From positions 18,042,001-18,106,000 of the forward strand of contig OX579635.1 of the NCBI GenBank assembly GCA_951230915.1: 64,000 bases of DNA. Reading direction: 5' to 3'. Below are positions 1-9,755 of this stretch, piece after piece. Position 1 is the stretch's first letter; every line of letters begins with the position of its first letter. The notes under the pieces were generated by a model, which was not told where the DNA came from, searched no databases, and saw nothing but the letters and a program-made list of their open reading frames with translations. This DNA is from Antitrichia curtipendula. Lineage: Eukaryota > Streptophyta > Bryopsida > Hypnales > Leucodontaceae. The position numbers and the translations under genes were made by a program.

Positions 1-360
1 TAAGTGTGTTTAAAATTAAAAAAATTCTAGATTTTCAACTCAATTCTTCATCATATAAAATTAGAAATTCAAAATTATTAGAGCAAAAAATTTAAGTTAA
101 AAAGGTCCAAAGCCAAAAAAATGTAGTTGAGCAAGGTACAAAAAAAACTAGATTCCTTCACTTTAAATGCAAATATCTTGCATTCTACACAGTTAAATTT
201 TTGAAATTTCTTCTACACATTCTTACACTAGTTTAGTACATGATCCTACGGTTAAATATGCAAAAAAAACATTAAACTTTTTCTTTTTGCTCTTTGCTCT
301 AGAAATGGCAGTTTTGAGTGGTATTTGATGGAAAAATGGCCTTGGGACTTTAGGGGTTAA
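1..360 (-). mobile_element. TTAA element family A, copy A1 (cut by window start)
   Basis: This is the terminal 360 bp of a family A element in reverse orientation. It ends in the A terminus, a subterminal block reading GGCAGTTTTGAGTG, then GGGACTTTAGGGG followed by TTAA at 357-360. Its internal order is the reverse complement of the left part of the complete copy at 51594-52534. The other end lies before the window. No coding capacity is visible. The family name is mine. Confidence 0.8.
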
Positions 361-363
361 GGA

Positions 364-696
364 TTAATCCCTAAAAGATGGACCCACAGTCCACGGATTT
401 AAGCTTCACCTCTATTTGTTGCCATTTATTAACTAAATATAAATGAAACCTTTTATGTTTATTTTTCAAGATGAAACTCCATGTTTTCAATAAGTGCTAA
501 AAATTTCAGATTTTTTATAGATAATTTCAAATTATGATGAGTTTTTTTTAAAGAAAAAGTGAAGAAAATTGATATCAAATACAAAATATGCTCAAAGATT
601 TTGAAATATTGAAAAAGGTGTATTTTGTAGATCACTAAATTTTATTTTATTTTCTGGCCACTATCTAGGAACTTGCGGCCTTGTTTAGGACCTTAA
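364..696. mobile_element. Short TTAA-bounded element, family D
   Basis: A 333 bp AT-rich segment bounded by TTAA at 364-367 and at 693-696. Its ends are TCCCTAAAAG on the left and CTTGTTTAGGACC on the right, a weaker version of the CCCCTAAA inverted end of the other families. The interior resembles 10555-10790. The right TTAA is also the left TTAA of the next element, so the two abut. Non-coding. The boundaries are less certain than for A, B and C. Confidence 0.5.
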
Positions 697-1320
697 CCCC
701 TAAATGCCCGAGGAACCAAATTTTGGTGTCGACAATACCTTGATGTTAAATACAACCTAAGCAAGTTACTATTTTTAGTAGTTTATATTTTTAAATATTC
801 TTTTTGAAGTCTTATTTTAGCATTAAATATGATTTTCTATTCAAGATTTTGTGCAAGGGTGTCCATTTCAATTTTGACTTTCTATAGTGTTGAGGGCTAT
901 TAGAAATAAGCCTCAAATACACTAGATCTTGGAGAAAAAATCACATTAGAAATTCATTTTTAAAAATTGTAGAGTAAATTTTAGCAAGCCATAAATTGAT
1001 TGGAATTAAGCATGTTAGGCCCTTTATCCTCATATTTTTTTGTTGAACAACTTTTTAGATTTGACATGTGAAAAGAAGATTGAAAGACTTCAAATCACTT
1101 TTGCAATTTTAACACCCTCATGATCAAACATTATAATCTTTCAATCCGTAGGTGATATGGTTGTGTTTTCTTTTCCTATAGGATCTCTAATATGTCTAGT
1201 TTGAATTCGTACAGTTACAATTAAAAAAAATTTGACACAACTTATTAAAATACTAGATTTTTGTTCACTATAGAACAAATTCCTAGAAGCTCAAAAAAGG
1301 CTTGGGCATTTAGGGTTTAA
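693..1320 (+). mobile_element. TTAA element family C, copy C1
   Basis: A 628 bp element with TTAA at both ends (693-696, 1317-1320). Its inverted ends are CCCCTAAATGCCC and GGGCATTTAGGG. The interior closely matches C2 at 1831-2483 and, reversed, 42370-43022 and 15275-15930. Shared landmarks are TTCAAGATTTTGTGCA with GGTGTCCATT, and GTGTTGAGGGCT. No open frame is conserved between copies, so this looks like a non-autonomous DNA transposon. Confidence 0.85.
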
Positions 1321-1334
1321 TCTCATCTAATGGC

Positions 1335-2552
1335 TTAACCCCTAAAGGACCGTTCGTCCCCTCGGGGGACAATTGGGGTCCGGGTAGGTTCCTGTTGTCT
1401 CAATTTGAATTGAGATTTTTTGAGATTGTGTAGTTTTGCAAGAGCTTTGTGGATATATAATTTTTGTTTCAATCGGATGTCGGATGAAAAAGTTATGGCA
1501 CAATAAGCAAGAAATGGAAATTAGCAGGCAGCCCCTAAAACCTACAAAAAGTCAAAATGATTTTTTTATATTTTTTTTCCTAAAACATTCTATTTTTATC
1601 TATATGTGAAGCTTTGATTCATTCTATTTGGACTAGGGATGAGAAAGTTATGGACAATCTTCATTTTTCGAGCAATTTAAGCATCTTATGAAGAAAACCC
1701 TTTTTGTCCAACTTTGAATGCTGATATCTTTCAATCCATATGGTCAAATTTGATGAAATTTTTACTACATGATCTCAGACAAGCTAAGTATAAGATCCTA
1801 TTGTTAAATTCAAAAAAAAAATTGGTTTTTTTAACCCAAAAGGACCCTGAGGACAGAATGTGTCCTTGACCAATTTTTGAAGTTAAATAAAACTTTACCA
1901 AACTAATATTTTTTGTACTTTATATTTTTGATAAATTATTTTTGAAGTTTAATTTTAGCTTCAAAAATCTGATTTTGAAAATGATTGATTATGATTTTTC
2001 TATTCAAGATTTTGTGCATGGGTGTCCATTGCAATCTTGACTTTTGTAGTGTTGAGGGCTCTTGGGAATGAGCCTCAAATACACTAGACCTTTGAGAAAA
2101 AATCACATTAGAAATTAATCCAAAAAAATTATAGAATAGATTTTGAGAAGTCATAAATTGATTGGAGTTATGCATGTTAGGCCCTTCAATCTCATATTTT
2201 TTTGGTGACCAACTTTTTAGATTTGACATGTGAAAAGAAGATTGAAAGACTTCAAATCACTTTCACAGTTTTAACACCCTCATGATCAAACATTATAATC
2301 TTTCAATCCGTAAGAGATATTGTTGTGTTTTCTTTTCTAATGTAATATCTAACATGTCTAGCTTGATTTTATACGGTTACAATTCAAAAAAAATTGATAC
2401 AACTTATCAAAATGTTGACTTTTAATTTAGTTTAGAACAAATTCCTAGAAACTCAAGAATTTCCAGGGTCATTTTGGGGTTAAGTGAATGCAGCAGAAGT
2501 GGTAGTTTTGAGTGGTGTTTGACAGAAATACCCTCGGGACTTTAGGGATTAA
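1335..2552 (+). mobile_element. TTAA element family B, copy B1, split by C2
   Basis: The left end (TTAACCCCTAAAGGACC, then GGGGTCCGGGTAGGTTCC) and right end (CCTCGGGACTTTAGGG, then TTAA at 2549-2552) belong to one family B element. Its uninterrupted relative is at 39021-39604. Bases 1831-2483 are a family C insertion. Removing one TTAA and the insert leaves about 569 bp, close to the 584 bp of B2. Non-coding. Confidence 0.88.
1831..2483 (+). mobile_element. TTAA element family C, copy C2, nested in B1
   Basis: A complete family C copy with TTAA at 1831-1834 and 2480-2483, and ends CCCAAAAGGACCC and GGGTCATTTTGGGG. Left of it is the B sequence ending ATTGGTTTTT. Right of it B resumes with GTGAATGCAGCAGAAG. 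In B2 these two flanks are joined by a single TTAA at 39531-39534. That gives direct evidence that TTAA is the duplicated target site. The 97-residue open frame on the minus strand inside it is not conserved in C1, and I do not treat it as a gene. Confidence 0.92.
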
Positions 2553-2582
2553 TCCACAGATCACCTTTGTAGAGTTTAATTC

Positions 2583-4166
2583 TTAAGTGCTCAAGCGACC
2601 ATTTTTTAGGCGTTGCCCAACTTCGGGCAGCATTTTTGAGTAGAAAAAAGAATTCATTTTTTTTATAAAGATTGGATTGTCTTTTAATATTTATAGTCAA
2701 AATTAAGACCACTATAGCCAAACAAAATTAAAAGAAAAATAGCACAAAGTGTTTAGAATCGGCTTAATGTTGAAAAACTTGTATTTGGGAAATGTGTTTG
2801 TATTCTCTTACTAGATCTTATGCATTTTTTCATAAATCAATAGAAACTACAAATGCTAAAGACATAAATTATATTTTAATAAAAAATTTAAGTTATATCT
2901 TCAAATTTCATTTGAAGGGTGATTGCAAGATAGGGTGTTCAATTTTAGTAGCATTTTGCAAAACCAGCTTTTGTCCAAGCTATGACTTTTGAGTTTTAAG
3001 CCCAATGCCCAAAGCAAAAAATCTATTTCTAGATGTTTTGATTGAAACTGTACCACTTATTTTTCAGAAAAGTTCAAAAAAATTTATATTTAAAAGTAAA
3101 TTTCTCTAATTTGTCACACTTTCAACATTTTTTGTTTTTTGTACTAAAGAGTATCCAAATTTAATGATTTAGGAAAGAAATTTTGGTGGTCTATTCCTAC
3201 ACTAGTTGGACATTTCCAATGTGAGGGGCATCAAAAAATACATTATTTTATGTCGTCCACGTTTGTCCAAATAGGCCCCAAAAGGGGTTCCATTGCGCAC
3301 ACGCTTTTGAATATAGAAGATGGTTTGAAGTTCATTCTTTTGATGAAATCTCATCACCATAATGTCTTTATCAATGGTCAATTTTTAGATTTTTTTATTT
3401 CACTATAAGTAACTAATTAAAAATACAAACGTTGAAATACTCCTTTTTTAGGACATGTAGAGTTGTAGGTAGAAAAGGAGTATTTCAACGTTTGTATTTT
3501 TAATTAATTACTTATAGTGAAATAAAAAAATCTAAAAATTGACCATTAGTAAGGACATTATGGTGATGAGATTTCATCAAAAGAATGAACTTCAAACCAT
3601 CTTCTATATTCAAAAGCGTGTGCGCAATGGAACCCCTTTTTAGGCCTATTTGGACAAACGTGGACGACATAAAATAATGTATTTTTTGATACCCCTCACA
3701 TGGGACATGTCCAACTAGTGTAGGAATAGACCACCAAAATTTCTTTCCTAAATCATTAAATTTGGATACTCTTTAGTACAAAAAACAAAAAATGTTGAAA
3801 GTGTGACAAATTAGAGAAATTTACTTTTAAATATAAATTTTTTTTTGAATTTTTTTGAAAAATAAGTGGTACAGTTTCAATCAAAACATCTAGAAATAGA
3901 TTTTTTGCTTTTGGCATTGGGCTTAAAACTCAAAAGTTGTAACTTGGACAAAAACTGGTTTTGCAAAACACTACCAAAAACGACAAGTGTTTCTTGCAAT
4001 GACTCTTAAATGAGTCTAAAAATAATTTTATAATTTTGATTGTATGGATACTTTCTACTTTTTATGCTTCACATTATTTTCTTTGATGCAAACTTCAAAA
4101 AAGTATAGAGTATATTTTATAACACACTTGTGTTTTGTCCAACCCCCGTGGGCTTTTAGGGATTAA
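2583..4166 (-). mobile_element. TTAA element family F, copy F1, carrying a large palindrome
   Basis: The right end (CGTGGGCTTTTAGGG, then TTAA at 4163-4166) and the outer segments match, in reverse, the copy starting at 44924. The palindrome 2922-4000 splits it: F sequence runs up to about 2921 and resumes near 4001, while F2 reads straight through at the same point (about 45087-45105). The outer left boundary is uncertain; a TTAA at 2583-2586 is the best candidate but lacks the usual CCCCTAAA. The 66-residue frame at 2792-2992 crosses the junction and is not gene-like. Confidence 0.7.
2922..4000. repeat. Giant near-perfect palindrome (foldback), about 526 bp arms
   Basis: Left arm 2922-3447 and right arm 3473-4000 are reverse complements with few mismatches by eye, separated by about 25 bases. 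The outermost bases are ATTGCAAGA and TCTTGCAAT. Transcription would give a hairpin of roughly 500 bp. The arms contain no recognisable protein sequence and I see no second copy in the window. It is inserted in F1. A clean target duplication is not obvious; a weak 9 bp similarity flanks it. It could be a foldback transposon, or an inverted duplication able to feed small-RNA production. Confidence 0.93.
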
Positions 4167-4420
4167 TGACATCATTTTTTTTTATTAAATGAAAAAACAA
4201 ACTTTGTTTACAAATGACTGGAAACTTTGCTACATCAAAATTTGACATGGCCAATAAATTGTTACATCAAATAATACTTATTACTATTACTTGATTATTA
4301 TTTAAATGATTTATTATTATTCTATCATCATTTAATATTTTATTATTATCTAATCATTTGATTGGTTCATAGCTTGGAAAATAGGCCTAAAAAAACCCTC
4401 CCTTGGCTTCAAATCTCATC
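4167..4420. other. AT-rich spacer
   Basis: Low-complexity DNA rich in TTATT and ATCATT runs (about 4265-4350). No gene, hairpin or element boundary is visible. Confidence 0.5.
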
Positions 4421-4822
4421 TAAGGTATTTTGCTGCAAAATTGCCCCTCTCTTTCAAATTGCCCCTATTATTAATTAAAAAATGGAGATAAGATGATCCC
4501 AAGGATCCTTTAGCCATTGAATGAATTGAGAAATAATTATTCTTTTATTGCAAGAGCCAATCATTGTCTTTGATTTCCTTCCATCTCTTTACAAGTTACA
4601 AGTGGACGAATTCTGGAAGACCTATGGTCACAAATAGGAACCTATGTCCCAAATCTTTGAAAATTTACAAGTAATTCAAAAATGTTTGGAAAAATACAAA
4701 ACCACTTGTATTAGGTTCAACATCTATTTTTTTTAAGAACATATCTAAAAAATATTTTGTCCACAATAACCTATAAAGTGGGTGGACCAATCCTTAAATG
4801 GTCGCCTATATAGTATGCCAAG
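4421..4822 (+). mobile_element. MITE family J, copy J1
   Basis: About 400 bp matching 24555-24969 and 55926-56329. It starts TAAGGTATTTTGCTGCAAAA. It shares the block TTGCAAGAGCCAATCATTG, a GACCTATGGTCACAAATAGG block, and a right end with TTAAATGGTCGCC. The termini are more diverged than in the other two copies. Non-coding. A2 follows directly. Confidence 0.7.
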
Positions 4823-4825
4823 GGC

Positions 4826-5755
4826 TTAACCCCTACAGTCCCAAGACCTTTTTTCCATCAAAAAACACTCAGAACTACCCTTTCTATAGCAGAGAACAAA
4901 AATAATATTTAAAATATTTATTTTGCATATCTAACCATAGGATCTTGCACTAGAATAGTATTAAAATGTGTGGAAGAAATTTCACAAACTTTGACCATGT
5001 AAATTGCAAGATACTTGTGCTTAATGTGAAGGAAACAAGTTTTTTTTCACTTTGCTCAACTAGATTTTCTGGCTTTGAACCTTCATAACTTGTATTTTTT
5101 GCTCTACTAATTTAGAATCGTTTATTTTATATAATAAATAATTGAGTTGAGAATATAGAAAAATAAATTTAAAAAATACACACTTAGTTTTTACTCATTA
5201 AAAAATTGTTAAGTAGAAGTAGGCTCCAGATTGGAGGAAAATCTAAATTGTTAATAGCTTTAATATGGATTTGGAATACAGTAACCTCAATGGTGAAATT
5301 GTTCTAGCAAGAGATCTTAACCTTGTGAACCTTTTTTATTTTAAATTGTAAAAATTGAAGTCAAAAATCAATTCTATAAGTTATTTTTTCAAAAAGACGC
5401 TTTGATTGCCCAAAAAACAAGATTGTCCATAACTTTCACATAACAAATCCAAATGGAATAATTCAAAGCTTTCTAGGACCAGAAAAATATAATCTATACA
5501 AAACAAAAAAATTAAATTTTTTATGTTAAGTTTTTTTGAAAGTTTGTTTTTGCCAGCCGAACTAAAAAAAGGCTTTTTGTGCCATAACTTTTACTCCCAA
5601 GCTCTAATTGAAATAAAAATTACATTTCAAATAGCTAATGAGTTGTTTTTTCTTCACAAAAAAAATTCAGAATATCACAACAAATATTGAGATCCTAGGA
5701 GCCTATCCAAAATCCATTTTGTCCCCCAAGGAGACCATGGGACTTTAAGGGTTAA
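4826..5755 (+). mobile_element. TTAA element family A, copy A2 (complete)
   Basis: A 930 bp complete copy with TTAA at 4826-4829 and 5752-5755. The left end is CCCCTACAGTCCCAAG. The right end is CCATGGGACTTTAAGGG, preceded by TTTTGTCCCCCAAGG. It is collinear with 27889-28819 and 51594-52534 throughout. No reading frame is conserved among the three. Confidence 0.9.
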
Positions 5756-7053
5756 TGATCTTCTTCTTTAGAAAAGTTAAATAATACTATGATAAGGAAA
5801 TATGCACTACTATTTATTAAAAATGAATTCAAGCAACTTTTCCAAAAAAATTGGATGAAAAAATGTTTTTTCCATCTTGCAATTCTACATGAAGTCATCC
5901 AAAGGACAAAAAATGTCCACAAAGTTAACCTTGAAACAATGTATCGGTCATTGTGGAAATCATCCATTTTAATATTGTATTAATCATTTGCTTAAAAATC
6001 CAAAAACACTCATTGGAGGTCAAACTCCATGGCAAGACTTCTCTTTTTTGCGAGCCTTTTTGCACAAAATTCCAAGGATGATCATCTACACTTCAATTTT
6101 AAATAGAAGGATTATTTGTCATTCATTAAACACTTTTGGGTCTTACAAGATTAATCTTGGAATGTTGTAGTCCCCCATGTCTACAATAGTCACTAAAATG
6201 CTTCAATTATTGAACAAATAGGTGCATTTTTTGTTTCTACAATGAACAACAAAGTCATCCATTGGGTCCTCATTGTCATTCTAGAGTTAACCATATAGAT
6301 GTTGCATACATAAAAGGTCCAATTGATGACTCCACTATTCATTGTAAAAACAAATAATGCATCTATCGATTTAATAATTGGAGTATTTTGGTGACTTCTT
6401 TTAGAGTTGCCCCCTTCTAAGGTTAATCCTATAATGATGGAGAGCCAAAATGGTCGATGGATGATAGAAATGATATATGCACCTATGGGTTCAAAAACCA
6501 AATCATCTTAGAGTGACAACTTTGGTTATAGGTAGGTGCCCTTTCAACATAATTTGTCACAAATGATGTGATTCTTAGACCAATAGATGCATTCTTCATT
6601 TCTATAGTGACATGAAAAGTCATCTATGGGCTAACCTTTGGCTATAATGTCCTTACAAGGTTAACCTCCAAGTGATTGATCACATAATAGTAAAATTATT
6701 TTTGAAAATTTAGAATAAATAATTGAGATTCCTAAAATAACACTCATCTTCTATAATTGTGTGTACAGTTAAGCACTTAAGGGCTAGTTTTTGCAAATTA
6801 GAGCAATACAATGATTATTCAACATACAATAATGTAAAATAGTGAGATTCGGTAAATTAATGTCTCACACGCACATACAGAATAATCAATGTAGGATGTA
6901 GAAGCCTAAATATTGATTGTAGTATACAAATATTTAAATTGATCCATCAATTGCAATATTAGTTTGCTAAATATTTTAAGAATTCATTCATGTATCAATG
7001 TGAATAATTTAATTACAAATTTTAGTGCAATGATTTTTATTACTGTTCATAAT
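5756..7053. other. Repeat-derived intergenic DNA without genes
   Basis: The stretch 5990-6170 resembles parts of 7905-8042 and 57600-57700 (family S; marker CACTCATTGGAGGTCAAA). The stretches 6190-6250 and 6560-6620 carry a second dispersed motif, TAGATGCATTC with an ATTTCTA block, also seen at 7740-7850, 40130-40245 and 43730-43790. Short frames here (for example 6193-6501 minus) run through these repeats and do not look like genes. Confidence 0.5.
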
Positions 7054-7380
7054 TTGAACCCCTAAAGTCCCATTTGTTGTAATTTTTGATTTTTTTTTAT
7101 GAAGATAGGAAAACACACTAGCTTTCCCAAAATATAATTTTTATTTCAATCAGTGTTCGGGAAAAACAATTATAGCACAAAAAGGCCTTTGTTTTAGTTC
7201 ATTGGGTAGAAAAAAAATTCAAAAAACCTTAAAATAATTTATTTTTTTCATATAGACTATGTTTTTATCTACATGGGAAGCTTTGATTCATTCCATTTTG
7301 ATTTGTTGTGCAAAAATTATGGACAATCTTATTTTGGAGGCAATTAGGGCATCTTCTTGAAAAAATAACTTAAAGAAATG
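7054..7380 (-). mobile_element. TTAA element family A, partial copy A7
   Basis: It begins TTGAACCCCTAAAGTCCCA, the A right terminus reversed with TTAA mutated to TTGA. It continues through the conserved TCAGTGTTCGGGAAAAACAAT and TTCCATTTTGATTTGTTG blocks, then breaks off at the hairpin beginning at 7376. This is a truncated relic. Confidence 0.65.
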
Positions 7381-7459
7381 CAACTATTGTAAAAGACCTT
7401 CCCTATTCATCCTCCAAATTTGGTGTGAAAAGGTAAGGTCTTCTACAATAGTTGCATTT
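7376..7459. repeat. Hairpin, 25 bp arms
   Basis: Bases 7376-7400 and 7435-7459 are reverse complements with one mismatch (GCAACTATTGTA against TACAATAGTTGC). They are separated by 34 bases that include ATTCATCCTCCAAATTTGG, a block shared with the family S repeats. The junction lies where A7 stops. Confidence 0.8.
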
Positions 7460-7528
7460 TTGTCCTGCATGGAGAGATTCTTTGTCATTCATAAGCCGGA
7501 AAATATCCTTAGCATTGTTTATGGGTTA
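7435..7528 (+). mobile_element. Family S end fragment
   Basis: The sequence GGAGAGATTCTTTGTCATTC, running through to TTTATGGG and TTAA at 7525-7528, matches the right end of the element ending at 8047. It is a partial copy; its left end is confused with the hairpin at 7376-7459. Confidence 0.45.
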
Positions 7529-7710
7529 AAGCACCTTGTTCAAGGAAAAAAACAAGAGAAGTCACAAGTCTTATTATCTTATGTTTTGTTAAACTTTCAA
7601 CTACAGTACATAAAGATTGGTCCCATTGACTCATTGGATTCTTGAGGTGACCATGATATGGAACAAACAAACTTTGGCTTGGATTCATGAATTGCTGGGC
7701 TATTCAAAGT

Positions 7711-8047
7711 TTAACCCTTAGAAAGATGTTGAAGCCCAAAATTGTTCAATGGATGACTTCATTGTTCAATGTAGAAACAAAGAATGCATCTAATGGTCCA
7801 ATAATTTAAATATTTTGGTGACTACCTCGGTCATTTGGGGGAGGCATCTTTTAACCGTTGTTTATGTCATCATGTGAATTGTTGAATTAAAATATTACAA
7901 AAACACTCATTGGAAGACAAAGTACTGTAAATGATCTTCCCTTTTCACAAAAAATTGGGAGGATGAATAGTTGCACTTCTATCCTACCATGAGAGATTCT
8001 TTATCATTCATTGGCCATAAAACATCCTCAGCGGCTTTTGTGGGTTA
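7711..8047 (+). mobile_element. TTAA element family S (337 bp)
   Basis: TTAA at 7711-7714 is followed by CCCTTAGAAAGATGTTG. The right end GGCTTTTGTGGG is followed by TTAA at 8044-8047. The internal block around 7905-8040 (ACTCATTGGAAGACAAAG, GGATGAATAGTTGCACTTC) recurs at 55684-55815 and, more diverged, at 6007-6170 and 57610-57680. Non-coding. Confidence 0.6.
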
Positions 8048-8880
8048 AGGGTTGATAAGCCCAAAGATGCACGCTTTACAATTCAACCAAGCCCCCCCCC
8101 CTAATCAATCAAGTCTTTCGCGCTTGCATTGGTCAAGCTGGGTCCACAATTTAATCTCCATGAGAGAGTGAACCTCATTTTTATTTATTTAAGTTACGTT
8201 ACGCCTGACCACACAACAGGCACTTGCAGTATGATGTTATGACTGAGATTTTTTGGCTGACACTGGCTGGCCCAACTTTCCAGAGACTTCGTCAACTTCC
8301 CCAAAGACAAGTTCCCTTTACATTTTGTGTGAAAACTTAAGCTAACTTAGTGGAATGTGCAAGTAAGTAACTTAATAATCAGGTTCCATTAATTTGGAAC
8401 TGATCAGAAAGTATCTGCATGACGGTCCCATTTCTTTTGTGTATACAGTACGTTAAGTTAGCCTAGTGCAGTAGGCCATGTTGGGGGTTGGGATTGGATG
8501 GATTGAAGGTCCGTTGCAAGTGGCAACCGACTTGCATTGGAGTGTGGATGAGATGGTGTGCAAAAATTTAAAGGCGGTCTGTCAACTTTGGGATGGTCCG
8601 CTTTGAATCTCAAGCACCACAAATTGACACGGTACCTTCGCCCCCCCCCCCCCCCAAAACTCCAATTTCAACTCATGCCGGGCACCACAATGGCAGGTGG
8701 GCAATATATTCTTACGTGAATACACTTAAGTTATGGGCCTGTGGGGAGTGGGGACCAAACACTGCTCGCACGAGGGCTACTAGAGTAGGAAGTTACCGAC
8801 AAATTGGAGAATTTTTTTCTCATTGGCATTGGACATTTAGAGGGGGCATCCGCTACACTAAAAAGTGAAATTAGGTTATC
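8048..8880. other. Low-copy mixed-composition DNA with a poly-C run
   Basis: This stretch is less AT-rich than its surroundings. It contains a run of C at 8641-8655 and a shorter one near 8091-8099. Overlapping frames at 8593-8868 and 8804-9037 exist. The first includes the poly-C as proline codons and neither has a recognisable domain. I see no convincing gene; an old gene fragment cannot be excluded. Confidence 0.4.
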
Positions 8881-9391
8881 CCACACTAATTTCTCAACAT
8901 TCTACATTGTATGCATATTTATGGTCTCATTACAAGAATTTACTACTTTTGAATTCAATATTGTTGTAATTGAGACTCGTGAACCTCCACTTGGACAAAC
9001 AGAAATATCTGTAGAAATAATTGTAGTCAGACTTTGATGGCTCGTAAAGTAATTTTCGTGATGTAAGGCAACCTAATTGTTAAAGCAACCTAAATTCACT
9101 TTTTAGTCTACTAATAACATTGTTTGGTTTGATTTATTGGGAGTCACACTGTAATCTTGAAATTGACCCAATTGGATGGTAAACATAATTGTGGAAGGTA
9201 TTGACCATCATTTGAGTTTCATCAATTGTTGTCCATAATGCAATTTAAATTTCATCCAAATTATTGTGCCTTGTACCTTTGTCAAAGTCTAAATAAAAAT
9301 AAAGGTAATTTTAAAATTTTAAAATTAAAAAATACCTCAAAAAACAATAACTTTCAAACTATAGGTTGGAACACCATAAAACAAAGTATGA
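8881..9391. other. AT-rich intergenic DNA
   Basis: Nothing recognisable beyond a short AAAATTTTAAAATT stretch near 9311. No supported gene. Confidence 0.45.
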
Positions 9392-9755
9392 GCACCCCTC
9401 TTTGTAGAGAGCTTTTCAATGGTACCAAGAATGCAATTGGAAGAAGCATGGTTTCTTAGATCTCACCGTATCAATCAAACAAACAAAACAAAACAAACAA
9501 TATCACTTAAGATGTAATTGTGTGCCTCTGTGCCATTGGCACAACCAAAAGAAAAATAAATGAAAATGAAAATTTGTTTAAACAAGAAATAACTCAAAAA
9601 TCCATAATTGTCCTAGCATATGTGTAAACAGAGCCTGTGCACCCCTCCTCGCCGAGGACTTTCCAATGGTACCAAGCATGTGACCGGGGGACGCATAGTC
9701 TAGGAAATCTCATTGTATCAAACAAACAAACAAAATAAAATAAACCAAAACAAAC
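9392..9755. repeat. Diverged direct repeat pair, about 247 bp apart
   Basis: The segment from 9392 (GCACCCCTCTTTGTAGAG, then TCAATGGTACCAAG, ending in CAAACAAACAAAACAAAA) recurs in diverged form from 9639 (GCACCCCTCCTCGCCGAG, then CCAATGGTACCAAG, and CAAACAAACAAAATAAAA). Each unit is about 115-125 bp and ends in an A/C-rich tail. This could be two SINE-like insertions or a tandem duplication. I do not recognise the family. Confidence 0.65.

Noticed and set aside
1936..2229. 97-codon minus-strand frame inside C2
   Set aside because: Not preserved in C1, C3 or C4, so not a transposase or conserved peptide.
2922..4000. Palindrome as an assembly artefact
   Set aside because: The arms differ at scattered bases and flank a unique spacer, so a simple read-through artefact is less likely; long reads would still be needed to exclude it.
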